From positions 1 to 5,802 of the forward strand of contig JAGOZY010000080.1 in NCBI GenBank assembly GCA_018058445.1: a stretch of DNA of 5,802 nucleotides, written 5' to 3'. This document shows, in pieces, positions 1 through 5,450 of this stretch. How positions within the stretch are numbered: the first letter of the stretch is position 1; each line of letters begins with the position of its first letter. The translations under genes and the position numbers were made by a program. The DNA is from Negativicutes bacterium. GTDB lineage: Bacteria; Bacillota; Negativicutes; JAGOZY01. A model generated the notes under the pieces. That model did no database searches. It saw only the letters and a list, made by a program, of their open reading frames with translations, and was not told the origin of the DNA.

Positions 1-182
1 ACATATTCCGGACCTGCAAGTCCTAGCCAATTAGATGATGCGAGTAAAGCGCCCCGCAACATAAAAAGTACGCCGGTCAAACGGATAACGGTCCCTAAAA
101 GCAAACCACCCAGTATTTCCAAAGCCCAAAGCTTTGTCATCGAAAACGACAGCAGTACTGTCTCTTTTGTTTTTGCTCTCAC
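1..182 (-). CDS. Unrecognised membrane protein, N-terminal part (truncated by window edge)
   Basis: An open minus-strand frame runs for 60 full codons from a GTG at 182 off the left edge. The GTG is preferred because AGGATGG (189-195) lies 6 nt upstream and an extended -10 promoter lies about 45 nt upstream. The in-frame ATG at 140 (residue 15) has no Shine-Dalgarno sequence. The visible protein starts with a short basic stretch (MRAKTKE). Two hydrophobic segments follow, about residues 18-33 (rich in Leu and Gly) and 37-57, broken by Arg34 and Arg43, as in a polytopic inner-membrane protein. The last visible residues are NWLGLAGPEYV. I do not recognise the family; transporter or integral membrane enzyme are both possible. 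The gene is divergent from fosX and shares a regulatory region with it. The reading frame and start are fairly well supported; the function is unknown. Confidence 0.55.
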   Translation of the reverse strand, partial: MRAKTKETVLLSFSMTKLWALEILGGLLLGTVIRLTGVLFMLRGALLASSNWLGLAGPEY

Positions 183-227
183 TTTATACCATCCTAAATA
201 GCAAATTGAAATCCCTTTTTTAAGTAT

Positions 228-236
228 ATTATAGCA
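228..236 (-). promoter_or_regulatory. Extended -10 promoter for the truncated membrane-protein gene
   Basis: Read on the minus strand this is TGCTATAAT, a perfect TATAAT with the TGN extension that makes a good -35 box less necessary. No convincing -35 hexamer is seen 16-18 nt upstream. Transcription would begin near position 221, giving a leader of about 39 nt before the GTG start at 182. The promoter was inferred from sequence only. Confidence 0.5.
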
Positions 237-253
237 GTCGTTCCCTGTCGAAC

Positions 254-274
254 TTATTTCTGAAACAGGAATAA
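254..274. promoter_or_regulatory. Candidate operator: 21-bp near-palindrome between divergent genes
   Basis: TTATTTCTG (254-262) is followed by AAA and then CAGGAATAA (266-274). The two 9-nt arms are inverted copies with a single mismatch (a T opposite G). The element lies upstream of the -10 of the minus-strand gene, over its -35 region, and about 17 nt upstream of the -35 of fosX, a usual position for a repressor site serving divergent genes. Its core TTTCTGAAA also equals the centre of the CodY consensus, but the flanks do not match well. No regulator gene lies in the adjacent sequence, so the binding protein is unknown. Confidence 0.35.
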
Positions 275-290
275 ATTGGAATTCCGAGAA

Positions 291-319
291 TTACCATGGA
301 AGTAGGTCATGCTTAAAAT
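291..319 (+). promoter_or_regulatory. Probable sigma-A promoter of fosX
   Basis: TTACCA (291-296, four of six matches to TTGACA) and TAAAAT (314-319, five of six matches to TATAAT) are separated by exactly 17 nt. The start point would fall near 326, leaving a leader of about 34 nt before the ATG at 360. No other pair in this intergenic region has better spacing. Confidence 0.45.
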
Positions 320-359
320 GAATTTACCCATGTATGTAAAATAAGAAATGAGGTGCCTT

Positions 360-779
360 ATGATCCAAGGCATTAGCCACATCACCTTTATCGTAAAAGA
401 TATAGAAAACGCCACTCGATTTTTCAATAGCATCTTTGATGCTAAAGAGGTCTATTCCAGTGATGAAAAAGCTTTTTCCTTTTCGCCTGAAAAGTTTTTT
501 CTCATAAATGGATTATGGATTGTCATTATGGAGGGAGATTCTTTAAAAGAAAATACGTATAATCATATTGCTTTTAAAATATCAGAAGCAGATTTTGATG
601 TTTATTTGCGTCGTATCAAAAAGCTTGGGGTAGACGTAAAGCCTGAACGAAAGAGAGTGGCTGGCGAGGGGCGCTCCATTTATTTCTATGATTTCGACAA
701 TCATCTTTTCGAACTTCATACAGGCACGCTTGCGGAACGACTCACTACTTATCAAACTATTATAAATAGTCAAGAGTAA
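360..779 (+). CDS. fosX: FosX-type fosfomycin resistance epoxide hydrolase
   Basis: FosX is a small cytoplasmic metalloenzyme of the vicinal oxygen chelate (glyoxalase/bleomycin resistance) superfamily. It uses Mn(II) and water to open the epoxide of fosfomycin. The 139-residue protein matches my memory of the Listeria enzyme almost throughout, including SHIT near the N-terminus, TYNHIAF at 66-72 and GEGRSIYFYDFDNHLFELH at 102-120. The three metal ligands are in place: His7, His69 and Glu118. Glu44, in SPEKFF, aligns with the general base that separates water-using FosX from thiol-using FosA and FosB. The ATG at 360 is chosen over the in-frame ATG at 348: it gives the family's usual N-terminus and follows GAGGTG (350-355) by 4 nt. 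The C-terminus (TTYQTIINSQE) runs a few residues beyond the Listeria protein. It is monocistronic, with its own promoter and terminator, and codon use resembles its neighbours, which suggests an intrinsic chromosomal gene. Resistance itself is inferred. Confidence 0.93.
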   Translation: MIQGISHITFIVKDIENATRFFNSIFDAKEVYSSDEKAFSFSPEKFFLINGLWIVIMEGDSLKENTYNHIAFKISEADFDVYLRRIKKLGVDVKPERKRVAGEGRSIYFYDFDNHLFELHTGTLAERLTTYQTIINSQE

Positions 780-868
780 AGGACGCATTTTATGCGATCA
801 TGAGCCATCCAATCAGCGATCTAGTCTGCAAAAGTGGTAGGCCTACTAAAAAGGGTAGCTCTCTTATA

Positions 869-902
869 AAAAAGCACCTCCATTATAATGGAGGTGCTTT
901 TT
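869..902. terminator. Bidirectional intrinsic terminator between fosX and the nitroreductase gene
   Basis: This is a perfect 34-bp palindrome centred between 885 and 886, with arms starting AAAAAGCACCTCCAT and a TATA-containing loop. The plus strand continues with a run of five T then CTCTT. The minus strand continues with TTTTTTATAAGAG. Either strand therefore gives a strong GC-containing stem flanked by a U-tract. It lies about 90 nt past the fosX stop and 18 nt past the nitroreductase stop. It is the only strong intrinsic terminator I find for the whole minus-strand gene block. Confidence 0.92.
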
Positions 903-920
903 CTCTTCCAACTTTTGGGA

Positions 921-1484
921 TTATCGGACGAAAGTGACTCGGTTTTCCTTCCGCGGAACTGGCTGAGGTTTAATTCCTCTTGGATATCCTACAGATGCAC
1001 AACCATAGACTTGATGGTTTGTAGGAACACCTAGCTCCGTTAAATAAGCGCGAACTTCTGGAACATCGCATACTGGATTCAATTGGTTAATCCAGCAAGT
1101 ACCGATTCCTAATGATTCGCCAGCAGCGAAAAAATTACCTAAAAATAGTCCGCAATCTCCGGCAGCTAGAGAGGAGGCTTCGGGATCGCCTGATACAATA
1201 ATAAAAGTCGGAGCATCCCAATTGACTGCATATTTTTCATTATGGGCATGTTTAAAATATTTTTCGAAATGAATTTCAATCAAAGCAGCTTTCACTAACT
1301 CGGTGATCTTTTCCATCACTTCTGGTTTTTGAATCACTACTACATGGCGGGCTTGTTTTCCCATTGAACTCGGGGCATAGTATCCGGTTTCAAGCATGGC
1401 TTGAAGCTCTTCTTCTTTTATTTGTTCTGGCTCATAAGCCCGGATGCTTCTTCGTTCTACTAAACTCTTAATCGTTGCATTCAT
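921..1484 (-). CDS. Nitroreductase family FMN-dependent oxidoreductase
   Basis: This 187-residue protein has the architecture and length of the NfsA/FRase-like nitroreductase family: homodimeric cytoplasmic FMN enzymes that reduce nitroaromatics, quinones or other electron-poor substrates with NAD(P)H. Features seen include the N-terminal FMN-phosphate motif ERRSIRAY (10-17), YAPSSMGKQ (36-44), a central region PTFIIVSGDPE (92-102), the helix segment AAGDCGLFLGNFFAAGESLGIG, the GTCWI stretch (128-132) and the C-terminal VGYP followed by a Pro/Arg-rich PVPRKENRVTFVR. The start is supported by AAGGAGG (1493-1499) 8 nt upstream. The physiological substrate cannot be read from the sequence. It is last in the minus-strand block, but a 93-nt gap with a promoter-like sequence and an inverted repeat suggests separate control. 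Four cysteines (111, 130, 139, 162) are present with no known role here. The family assignment is firm; the specific function is open. Confidence 0.9.
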   Translation of the reverse strand: MNATIKSLVERRSIRAYEPEQIKEEELQAMLETGYYAPSSMGKQARHVVVIQKPEVMEKITELVKAALIEIHFEKYFKHAHNEKYAVNWDAPTFIIVSGDPEASSLAAGDCGLFLGNFFAAGESLGIGTCWINQLNPVCDVPEVRAYLTELGVPTNHQVYGCASVGYPRGIKPQPVPRKENRVTFVR

Positions 1485-1508
1485 CGAAATCGCCTCCTTA
1501 TTATTTCC

Positions 1509-1553
1509 ATTTTAATGAAAGTTACCTAAAAGAAGCAAGAAAAAGAGGTAACT
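1509..1553 (-). promoter_or_regulatory. Candidate promoter and operator of the nitroreductase gene
   Basis: On the minus strand a -35-like TTGCTT (1533-1538, three of six matches) and a -10 TAAAAT (1509-1514, five of six) are 18 nt apart. The start point would lie just upstream of the ribosome binding site. A perfect 8-bp inverted repeat, AGTTACCT (1520-1527) and AGGTAACT (1546-1553), brackets the -35 box, with one arm in the spacer and the other upstream. This layout suits a repressor or a MerR/HxlR-like regulator, but no such gene is in the window. The -35 match is weak. Confidence 0.4.
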
Positions 1554-1577
1554 CTAGGAGCTACTTTTCGATTTCGT

Positions 1578-2345
1578 CTATTTTACTTGATTTTCAAGAA
1601 CTCCAATTTTTTCACTGGAGATTTTGATCTTATCTCCCACTTTGAAAGCTCCTGCACCCGGAGGAGTACCTGTTAAAATCACATCACCTGGATATAAAGT
1701 CATAAATTTTGAGATATAAGAGATTTGTTCAGCAATAGCGAAAATCATTCCTGAGGTATTGCCTTTTTGCTTTTCTTCACCATTTACAGAAGCACCAAAA
1801 TCTATATTCTGAGCTTCAAGACCGTCAACCACAAAAGGACCAATCGGAGTAAAAGTGTCGAATGATTTTGATTTCGTTGTAGGATAGCTATTTTCAATGT
1901 AATCTTTTGCAGTCAAATCATTCGATAAGGTAAAACCAAAAATGTGATTTGAAGCTTCCTCAACGGAAACATTCTTTGCTGGTTTTCCGATAACTACAGC
2001 AATTTCAGCTTCAAAAGCAGGCTGTTTTACATTTTCCGGTAATTCGATTTCAGCTCCAGGACCGATGATACTTGAGATTGGCTTCATAAATAGAATGGGC
2101 TCCAAAGGATATGGGACACCTTTGGCATCTGCCACTGCTCGATAATTCATCCCAAGTCCAAGAATTTTTCCTGGTTCTACCGGGGCAAGGAGCTGGACTT
2201 CTTCGAGAAGATATTCTTCACCAGTCGGCTTAAAGCCACTGCAAAAACATCCTTTAGCTGTTTTGATTTTATGATCTTCAACGAGACCCCACTTAGCGTC
2301 ACATCCACAGGTTCCTCCGCCAACCAAAAAACGTGTCAACTTCAT
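1578..2345 (-). CDS. Fumarylacetoacetate hydrolase (FAH) family protein, atypical
   Basis: The FAH family includes Mg/Mn-dependent hydrolases, isomerases and decarboxylases acting on keto acids, such as 2,4-diketo-3-deoxysugar-acid hydrolases. This 255-residue protein has a small N-terminal domain (about 1-55) and a catalytic domain beginning KILGLGMNYR. The metal ligands appear intact: Glu112 and Glu114 in FEAEIAVVIGK, and Asp143 in SNDLTAKD. Lys160 in KSFDTFTPIGP and the C-terminal GDVILTGTPPGAG (220-232) are also family marks. Two things are odd. The usual His-x-x-Glu after NYR is replaced (NYRAVADAKG, Val71 and Ala74), and the N-terminal domain has Cys13-x-Cys15 and Cys33-x-Cys35. The ATG at 2345 is chosen because GGGAGG (2355-2360) lies 9 nt upstream; an in-frame ATG at 2378 has no ribosome binding site. 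It follows the KDG kinase gene after about 120 nt, so its substrate may be a sugar-derived keto-deoxy acid (inference). It could have lost catalysis or changed reaction. Confidence 0.85.
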   Translation of the reverse strand: MKLTRFLVGGGTCGCDAKWGLVEDHKIKTAKGCFCSGFKPTGEEYLLEEVQLLAPVEPGKILGLGMNYRAVADAKGVPYPLEPILFMKPISSIIGPGAEIELPENVKQPAFEAEIAVVIGKPAKNVSVEEASNHIFGFTLSNDLTAKDYIENSYPTTKSKSFDTFTPIGPFVVDGLEAQNIDFGASVNGEEKQKGNTSGMIFAIAEQISYISKFMTLYPGDVILTGTPPGAGAFKVGDKIKISSEKIGVLENQVK

Positions 2346-2369
2346 AAAATTCTTCCTCCCTTTAAGAAA

Positions 2370-2461
2370 AAGATCCATAAATATTAATTAATCTCTTTTC
2401 TTTTTCCATCTCGCTTTAAAATGAAAAGTGAAACTAAGCTTAACTAACCTCTATGGATCTT
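2370..2461. repeat. 10-bp inverted repeat bracketing the kdgK-FAH junction
   Basis: AAGATCCATA (2370-2379) and TATGGATCTT (2452-2461) are exact inverted copies separated by 72 nt. On the transcript the first arm begins 5 nt after the kinase stop codon. The second arm ends 9 nt before the GGGAGG of the FAH gene and runs into a T-rich stretch. It could form a long-range stem that stabilises or separates the two messages. The long loop makes a normal intrinsic terminator unlikely. Confidence 0.4.
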
Positions 2462-2466
2462 CTCTA

Positions 2467-3489
2467 TTATCTTTGGACTCGACCGGACCCGTCGCCACCC
2501 ATCAACGTTTTCACCTCGTCCACTGTTACGTGATTTGTATCTCCTTCAATGGTGTGTTTCAAACAAGAAGCTGCTACCGCAAACTCCAATGCATCTTTGT
2601 GATTCATTTCGCTGACCAAGCCATAGATCAGGCCGCCGCCGAATGAATCGCCGCCGCCTACCCGATCCACAATTCGAATTGCATACTCTTTGGAGAAGTA
2701 ATAGTCACTTCCATCAAAAAGCATCGCTCCCCACGTATTATCAGATGCAGAAATACTTCCTCGCAGAGTGATTGCAACTTTGCTAAAACCAAATCGTTCT
2801 GCTAATTGTTTCGCTACATCTTTATAGCCTTCATGGCTGAGGTGTCCGCCAGTCACATCTGTACCTGCTGATTGAATACCAAATACTTTTTCAGCATCTT
2901 CTTCATTCGCAATACAGACATCGACGAACTCCATCAATTTTGCCATTGTTTCACCAGCTTCTTTGGTTGTCCAAAGATTTTTGCGATAGTTTAAGTCGCA
3001 GCTAACTTGAATTCCTTTTGCTTTAGCAGCTTTACAAGCTTCAAGACACAGAGCCGCAACGTTGGCTCCAAGAGCGGGGGTAATTCCTGTAAAATGGAAC
3101 CATTCAGTACCGGCGAAAATTTCATCCCAATTGAAGTCGCCCGATTGCGCTTCTGAGATCGATGCTCCCGCACGGTCATAGACTACTTTAGAAGGACGCT
3201 GAGAAGCTCCCTTTTCTAGAAAATAAATCCCAAGTCGGTTGCCACCCCGTACAATTTTTGAAACGTCGACACCGAATTGACGAAGTGAATTTACGGCAGA
3301 ATCACCAATTGGATTATTCGGTACTTTCGTTACAAATGCCGCATCGAGTCCGTAGTTTGCTAAAGAAACTGCAACGTTTGCTTCCCCGCCGCCATATACA
3401 ACATTAAATTTATCTGCTTGAGTGAACCGCAAATATCCTTCTGGAGCCAGACGAAGCATCACTTCACCAAAAGTAACAATCTTAGCCAT
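2467..3489 (-). CDS. kdgK: 2-keto-3-deoxygluconate (KDG) kinase, PfkB family
   Basis: KDG kinase phosphorylates 2-keto-3-deoxygluconate with ATP to KDPG, the substrate of the aldolase encoded just upstream. The 340-residue length fits the family. The N-terminus has VTFGEVMLRLAPEGYLRFTQ, and PfkB signature 1 is seen as GGGEANVAVSLANYG (33-47). PfkB signature 2 is DRVGGGDSFGGG (275-286), with Asp281 as the catalytic base and the preceding glycines forming the anion hole. CDLNYRKNLW (164-173) and ANEEDAEKVFG (194-204) are typical of KdgK rather than of ribokinase or fructokinase, as is the GDGSGRVQR C-terminus. The ATG is preceded by GGAGG (3499-3503) with 9 nt spacing. The 74-nt gap from the aldolase stop contains no obvious promoter or terminator, so the two are probably co-transcribed. 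The product is cytoplasmic. Confidence 0.93.
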   Translation of the reverse strand: MAKIVTFGEVMLRLAPEGYLRFTQADKFNVVYGGGEANVAVSLANYGLDAAFVTKVPNNPIGDSAVNSLRQFGVDVSKIVRGGNRLGIYFLEKGASQRPSKVVYDRAGASISEAQSGDFNWDEIFAGTEWFHFTGITPALGANVAALCLEACKAAKAKGIQVSCDLNYRKNLWTTKEAGETMAKLMEFVDVCIANEEDAEKVFGIQSAGTDVTGGHLSHEGYKDVAKQLAERFGFSKVAITLRGSISASDNTWGAMLFDGSDYYFSKEYAIRIVDRVGGGDSFGGGLIYGLVSEMNHKDALEFAVAASCLKHTIEGDTNHVTVDEVKTLMGGDGSGRVQR

Positions 3490-3563
3490 CTAAAAAAACC
3501 TCCACTATTTTTATTTCCTAACTTGTTGAGTAAAGCACCAAACGATCTTTTGAGAACCCCGGA

Positions 3564-4211
3564 TTATTTTCCGCGAGCTTCTTTTACTTTGGCTACAAAC
3601 TGTTTTGCAATAGCGGTGATCTCTGCATAATCGCCAGTTTTCGCACCTGCAGTCAGGCTTCCACCAACGCCGACAGCTACGCAACCATTTTTAATCCACT
3701 CGCCCACGTTATCAAGAGAAACGCCACCAGTTGGCATCATAGGTGCTTGTGGTAGTGGACCTTTAACTGCTTTGATATAGCCAGGTCCGACAAGATCTCC
3801 GGGGAATACTTTAATAATATCTGCGCCAAGTTCCATTGCAGTTACCATTTCTTTGATCGTCACGCAGCCAGGCATTACTGGAATTTGGTAGCGGTTACAG
3901 AGCTTAATCGTTTCTTCATCTAAACATGGACTTACTACGTATTGTGCACCCGCTAAAATAGCAATTCGTGCTGTTGCTGCATCCAGTACAGTTCCTGCAC
4001 CAATAATCATACTGCCGTCTTGATAAGCTTTTGCCAGTTCACGAATAACCTCATCTGCATAGGGAACTGTAAAAGTAATCTCAATCGCAGGAATTCCACC
4101 TTCTTTACAAGCCTCGGCAATTTTGATTGCTTGATCCGCGCTTTCAGCTCGAACGACTGCTACAACTCCAACATCCATTATTTTCTTTAAAGTTTCCATT
4201 TTCGGTGTCAT
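3564..4211 (-). CDS. eda: 2-dehydro-3-deoxy-phosphogluconate (KDPG) aldolase
   Basis: This class I aldolase splits KDPG to pyruvate and glyceraldehyde 3-phosphate through a Schiff base, completing the lower Entner-Doudoroff branch used for uronate-derived KDG. The 215-residue TIM-barrel protein carries the expected motifs: VVAVVRAES with Arg21, EITFTVPYA with Glu44 as the general acid/base, GAGTV (71-75), VSPCLD (92-97), MPGCVT (113-118), and KVFPGDL with the Schiff-base Lys134. The phosphate-binding MPTGGV and GVGGSL stretches follow near the C-terminus. The ATG at 4211 is chosen because GGAGG (4218-4222) stands 6 nt upstream; the in-frame ATG at 4226 would place that ribosome binding site inside the coding sequence. 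Some bifunctional aldolases of this type also cleave 4-hydroxy-2-oxoglutarate. The gene heads the kdgK-containing unit, immediately downstream of the IclR-type regulator. Confidence 0.94.
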   Translation of the reverse strand: MTPKMETLKKIMDVGVVAVVRAESADQAIKIAEACKEGGIPAIEITFTVPYADEVIRELAKAYQDGSMIIGAGTVLDAATARIAILAGAQYVVSPCLDEETIKLCNRYQIPVMPGCVTIKEMVTAMELGADIIKVFPGDLVGPGYIKAVKGPLPQAPMMPTGGVSLDNVGEWIKNGCVAVGVGGSLTAGAKTGDYAEITAIAKQFVAKVKEARGK

Positions 4212-4406
4212 AAAAATCCTCCCCATCTTTCCTTGTTGTGATTTCCCTTTACTCGTAAAATCTTTCCCCTATTTACTTAGTAATCTTCGCTTCCCACAAT
4301 CGTTTTCCTGTCCCACTTTTCTCATACAATGAGATTCTTGAAGTTTTTTTGAGAAATATTTTAAAAACTGGAATTTCGTAAAATATTCAGGTCAAATATT
4401 CTACTT
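4212..4406 (-). promoter_or_regulatory. Leader region of the eda-kdgK unit
   Basis: This 195-nt gap between the regulator stop and the aldolase start probably holds the promoter of the catabolic genes, yet no strong -35/-10 pair stands out. The best guess on the minus strand, TTGTGG with TAAATA about 18 nt on, is weak. It contains a small perfect inverted repeat, TCTCAT-aca-ATGAGA on the plus strand (4320-4334). It also has an ACAATCG word (4296-4302) that recurs upstream of the regulator gene. No U-tract follows the hairpin, so read-through from the regulator gene is possible. Confidence 0.4.
4378..4401. repeat. Tandem 11-nt direct repeat next to the iclR-type gene
   Basis: GTAAAATATTC (4378-4388) and GTCAAATATTC (4391-4401) match at ten of eleven positions with a 13-nt period. 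They lie immediately downstream of the regulator stop and upstream of the aldolase gene. The minus-strand form of the outer copy includes TTGACC, which resembles a -35 box, but no -10 follows at proper spacing. It may be a protein-binding site. Confidence 0.4.
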
Positions 4407-5219
4407 TTAACGTTTGGTCCGCTCTTTTCGAGCTTTTCTGTCACTTACGCTTTGGTTGCCTCCGCCGAGTAAGTCCGAAAGCTCACTTGTCGCAGCCAAA
4501 AGTGCGGGGACTGCAACGTTTTCAATTTCTTCCTTACCAAAACGACTCGAGGGGCCGGATATCGAAATCGCACCAATCGCCCGTCCTTGGTTATCTAAAA
4601 TCGGTGCGCTAATGCAACGACTATCTTCACTACTTTCCTGAGCGTCCATTCCATATCCCCATAAACGGGTTCTTTCGATATCAGCAAGGTAGGCGTCAGG
4701 AGTGAGCAGCGTTGATTCTGTCCGCTGCACCATCGTCTCGGTTTCTAAAATTTTTAGAACTTCCTCATTATCTAAATTCATGAGCAAAGCTTTGCCGAGG
4801 GCGGTACAATATACACCAATTGTTGATCCAATCTGAGCTACCATACGAATCAAGTGTGGGCTTTCCACACTATCGACATATAAAACCCTATTTTGAAAAA
4901 GAACTCCCAGGTGAACAGTTTCCCCAGTAGCTTCTCGCAATCGCTCTAGGAAGGGACGAGCCAATTTTTTCAATTCAAAATCTTGGTCGCCTTGTTGCTG
5001 AAGTAGTAAGAATTTAAGCCCTAGGTGATACTTGCCATTTGTATCACAGCGAATATAGCCCCGCTGCTCCAAATTGCGCAAAAAACGATAAGTTGACGAG
5101 CGCGGAAGGGCTGCTTGTACAGATATCTCTTTCAACGCTAGAGGTGCGGAGCTTCCTCCAATGATATCAAGTAGATCAAATGCTCTTTGCAAAGATTGAA
5201 TTTCTACATAATTACTCAT
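4407..5219 (-). CDS. IclR-family transcriptional regulator, probable KdgR-like repressor
   Basis: IclR-family proteins are cytoplasmic dimers or tetramers with an N-terminal winged helix-turn-helix and a C-terminal ligand-binding domain. Here the DNA-binding part spans about 1-70: SLQRAFDLLDII, LALKEISVQAALPRSSTYRFL as the recognition region, then LEQRGYIRCD and the wing GKYHLG. The effector domain follows (about 85-250) with VLYVDSVESPHLIRM, YCTALGKALLMN (137-148), GYGMDAQE, CISAPILDNQGRAIGAISISGP (202-223). A 12-residue very basic tail (DRKARKERTKR) closes the 270-residue protein. The ATG is preceded by GGAGG (5225-5229) at 5 nt. Being directly upstream of the aldolase and kinase genes, it most likely controls them in response to KDG or a related acid, as KdgR does in other bacteria. 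The target and ligand are inferred from context; the family is clear. It probably controls its own gene too. Confidence 0.9.
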   Translation of the reverse strand: MSNYVEIQSLQRAFDLLDIIGGSSAPLALKEISVQAALPRSSTYRFLRNLEQRGYIRCDTNGKYHLGLKFLLLQQQGDQDFELKKLARPFLERLREATGETVHLGVLFQNRVLYVDSVESPHLIRMVAQIGSTIGVYCTALGKALLMNLDNEEVLKILETETMVQRTESTLLTPDAYLADIERTRLWGYGMDAQESSEDSRCISAPILDNQGRAIGAISISGPSSRFGKEEIENVAVPALLAATSELSDLLGGGNQSVSDRKARKERTKR

Positions 5220-5309
5220 ACACGCCTCCGTATAATTTTATCTTTTAAATCCTTCTTCTTTATTTCTCAAAAAAAACCTCTTTTTATCTTTATCAATATT
5301 TTTATTTCC

Positions 5310-5331
5310 ACAATATGAGACAATCGGTTGT
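5310..5331. promoter_or_regulatory. Candidate regulator box upstream of the iclR-type gene
   Basis: ACAATATGAGA (5310-5320) runs into ACAATCGGTTGT (5320-5331). The latter is a 12-bp near-palindrome whose only mismatched pair is T opposite G. Both words have relatives in the aldolase leader: ACAATCG at 4296-4302 and ACAATGAGA at 4326-4334. Shared words in front of a regulator and its likely targets suggest an operator, but they are short and could be chance. Confidence 0.3.
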
Positions 5332-5391
5332 TTTTTCTTAACAAAATACTGCATTCTAGAGGAAAAGAGCTCAGTACGTTGAATTGGCTAT

Positions 5392-5428
5392 ATAATTGTA
5401 CGAATTATGCTTCACTTATTTTTATAAT
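5392..5428 (+). promoter_or_regulatory. Possible promoter/operator region of the nucleoside phosphorylase gene
   Basis: A perfect TATAAT at 5423-5428 sits about 22 nt before the TTG start, without a good -35 at the usual distance. A pair TTGGCT (5384-5389) and TATGCT (5406-5411), 16 nt apart, is an alternative. A 6-bp inverted repeat, ATAATT (5392-5397) and AATTAT (5403-5408), lies between them and could be an operator. Which start is used cannot be decided by eye. Confidence 0.3.
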
Positions 5429-5450
5429 TATTCGTTTGGAGGGTTGCCTC

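Noticed and set aside
278..285. GGAATTCC palindrome upstream of fosX
   Set aside because: Eight bases of simple symmetry occur often by chance, and it does not align with the promoter elements.
582..788. Minus-strand open frame antisense to fosX
   Set aside because: fosX is unambiguous on the plus strand and the antisense frame has no supporting signals.
784..846. Short palindromes after fosX (CGCAT-ttt-ATGCG and GTAGGCCTAC)
   Set aside because: Both are short and lack a following T-tract; the strong terminator at 869-902 explains the end of transcription. A small RNA is possible but unsupported.
2346..2378. Upstream ATG at 2378 as start of the FAH-family protein
   Set aside because: It would place the GGGAGG ribosome binding site inside the gene and add 11 residues before the family-typical MKLTRF start.
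2428..2646. Plus-strand open frame overlapping the end of kdgK
   Set aside because: It lies antisense to a well-conserved kinase C-terminus, has no ribosome binding site and shows no family-like features.
3418..3630. Plus-strand open frame across the eda-kdgK junction
   Set aside because: Antisense to the kdgK start and eda end, no ribosome binding site, low-complexity composition.
4320..4334. Hairpin TCTCAT-aca-ATGAGA as terminator of the IclR-type gene
   Set aside because: The stem is only 6 bp and no T-tract follows on the minus strand, so it is more likely an operator-like repeat or chance.
4414..4641. Plus-strand open frame antisense to the 3' part of the IclR-type gene
   Set aside because: It is a by-product of the coding frame opposite and has no initiation signal or recognisable motif.
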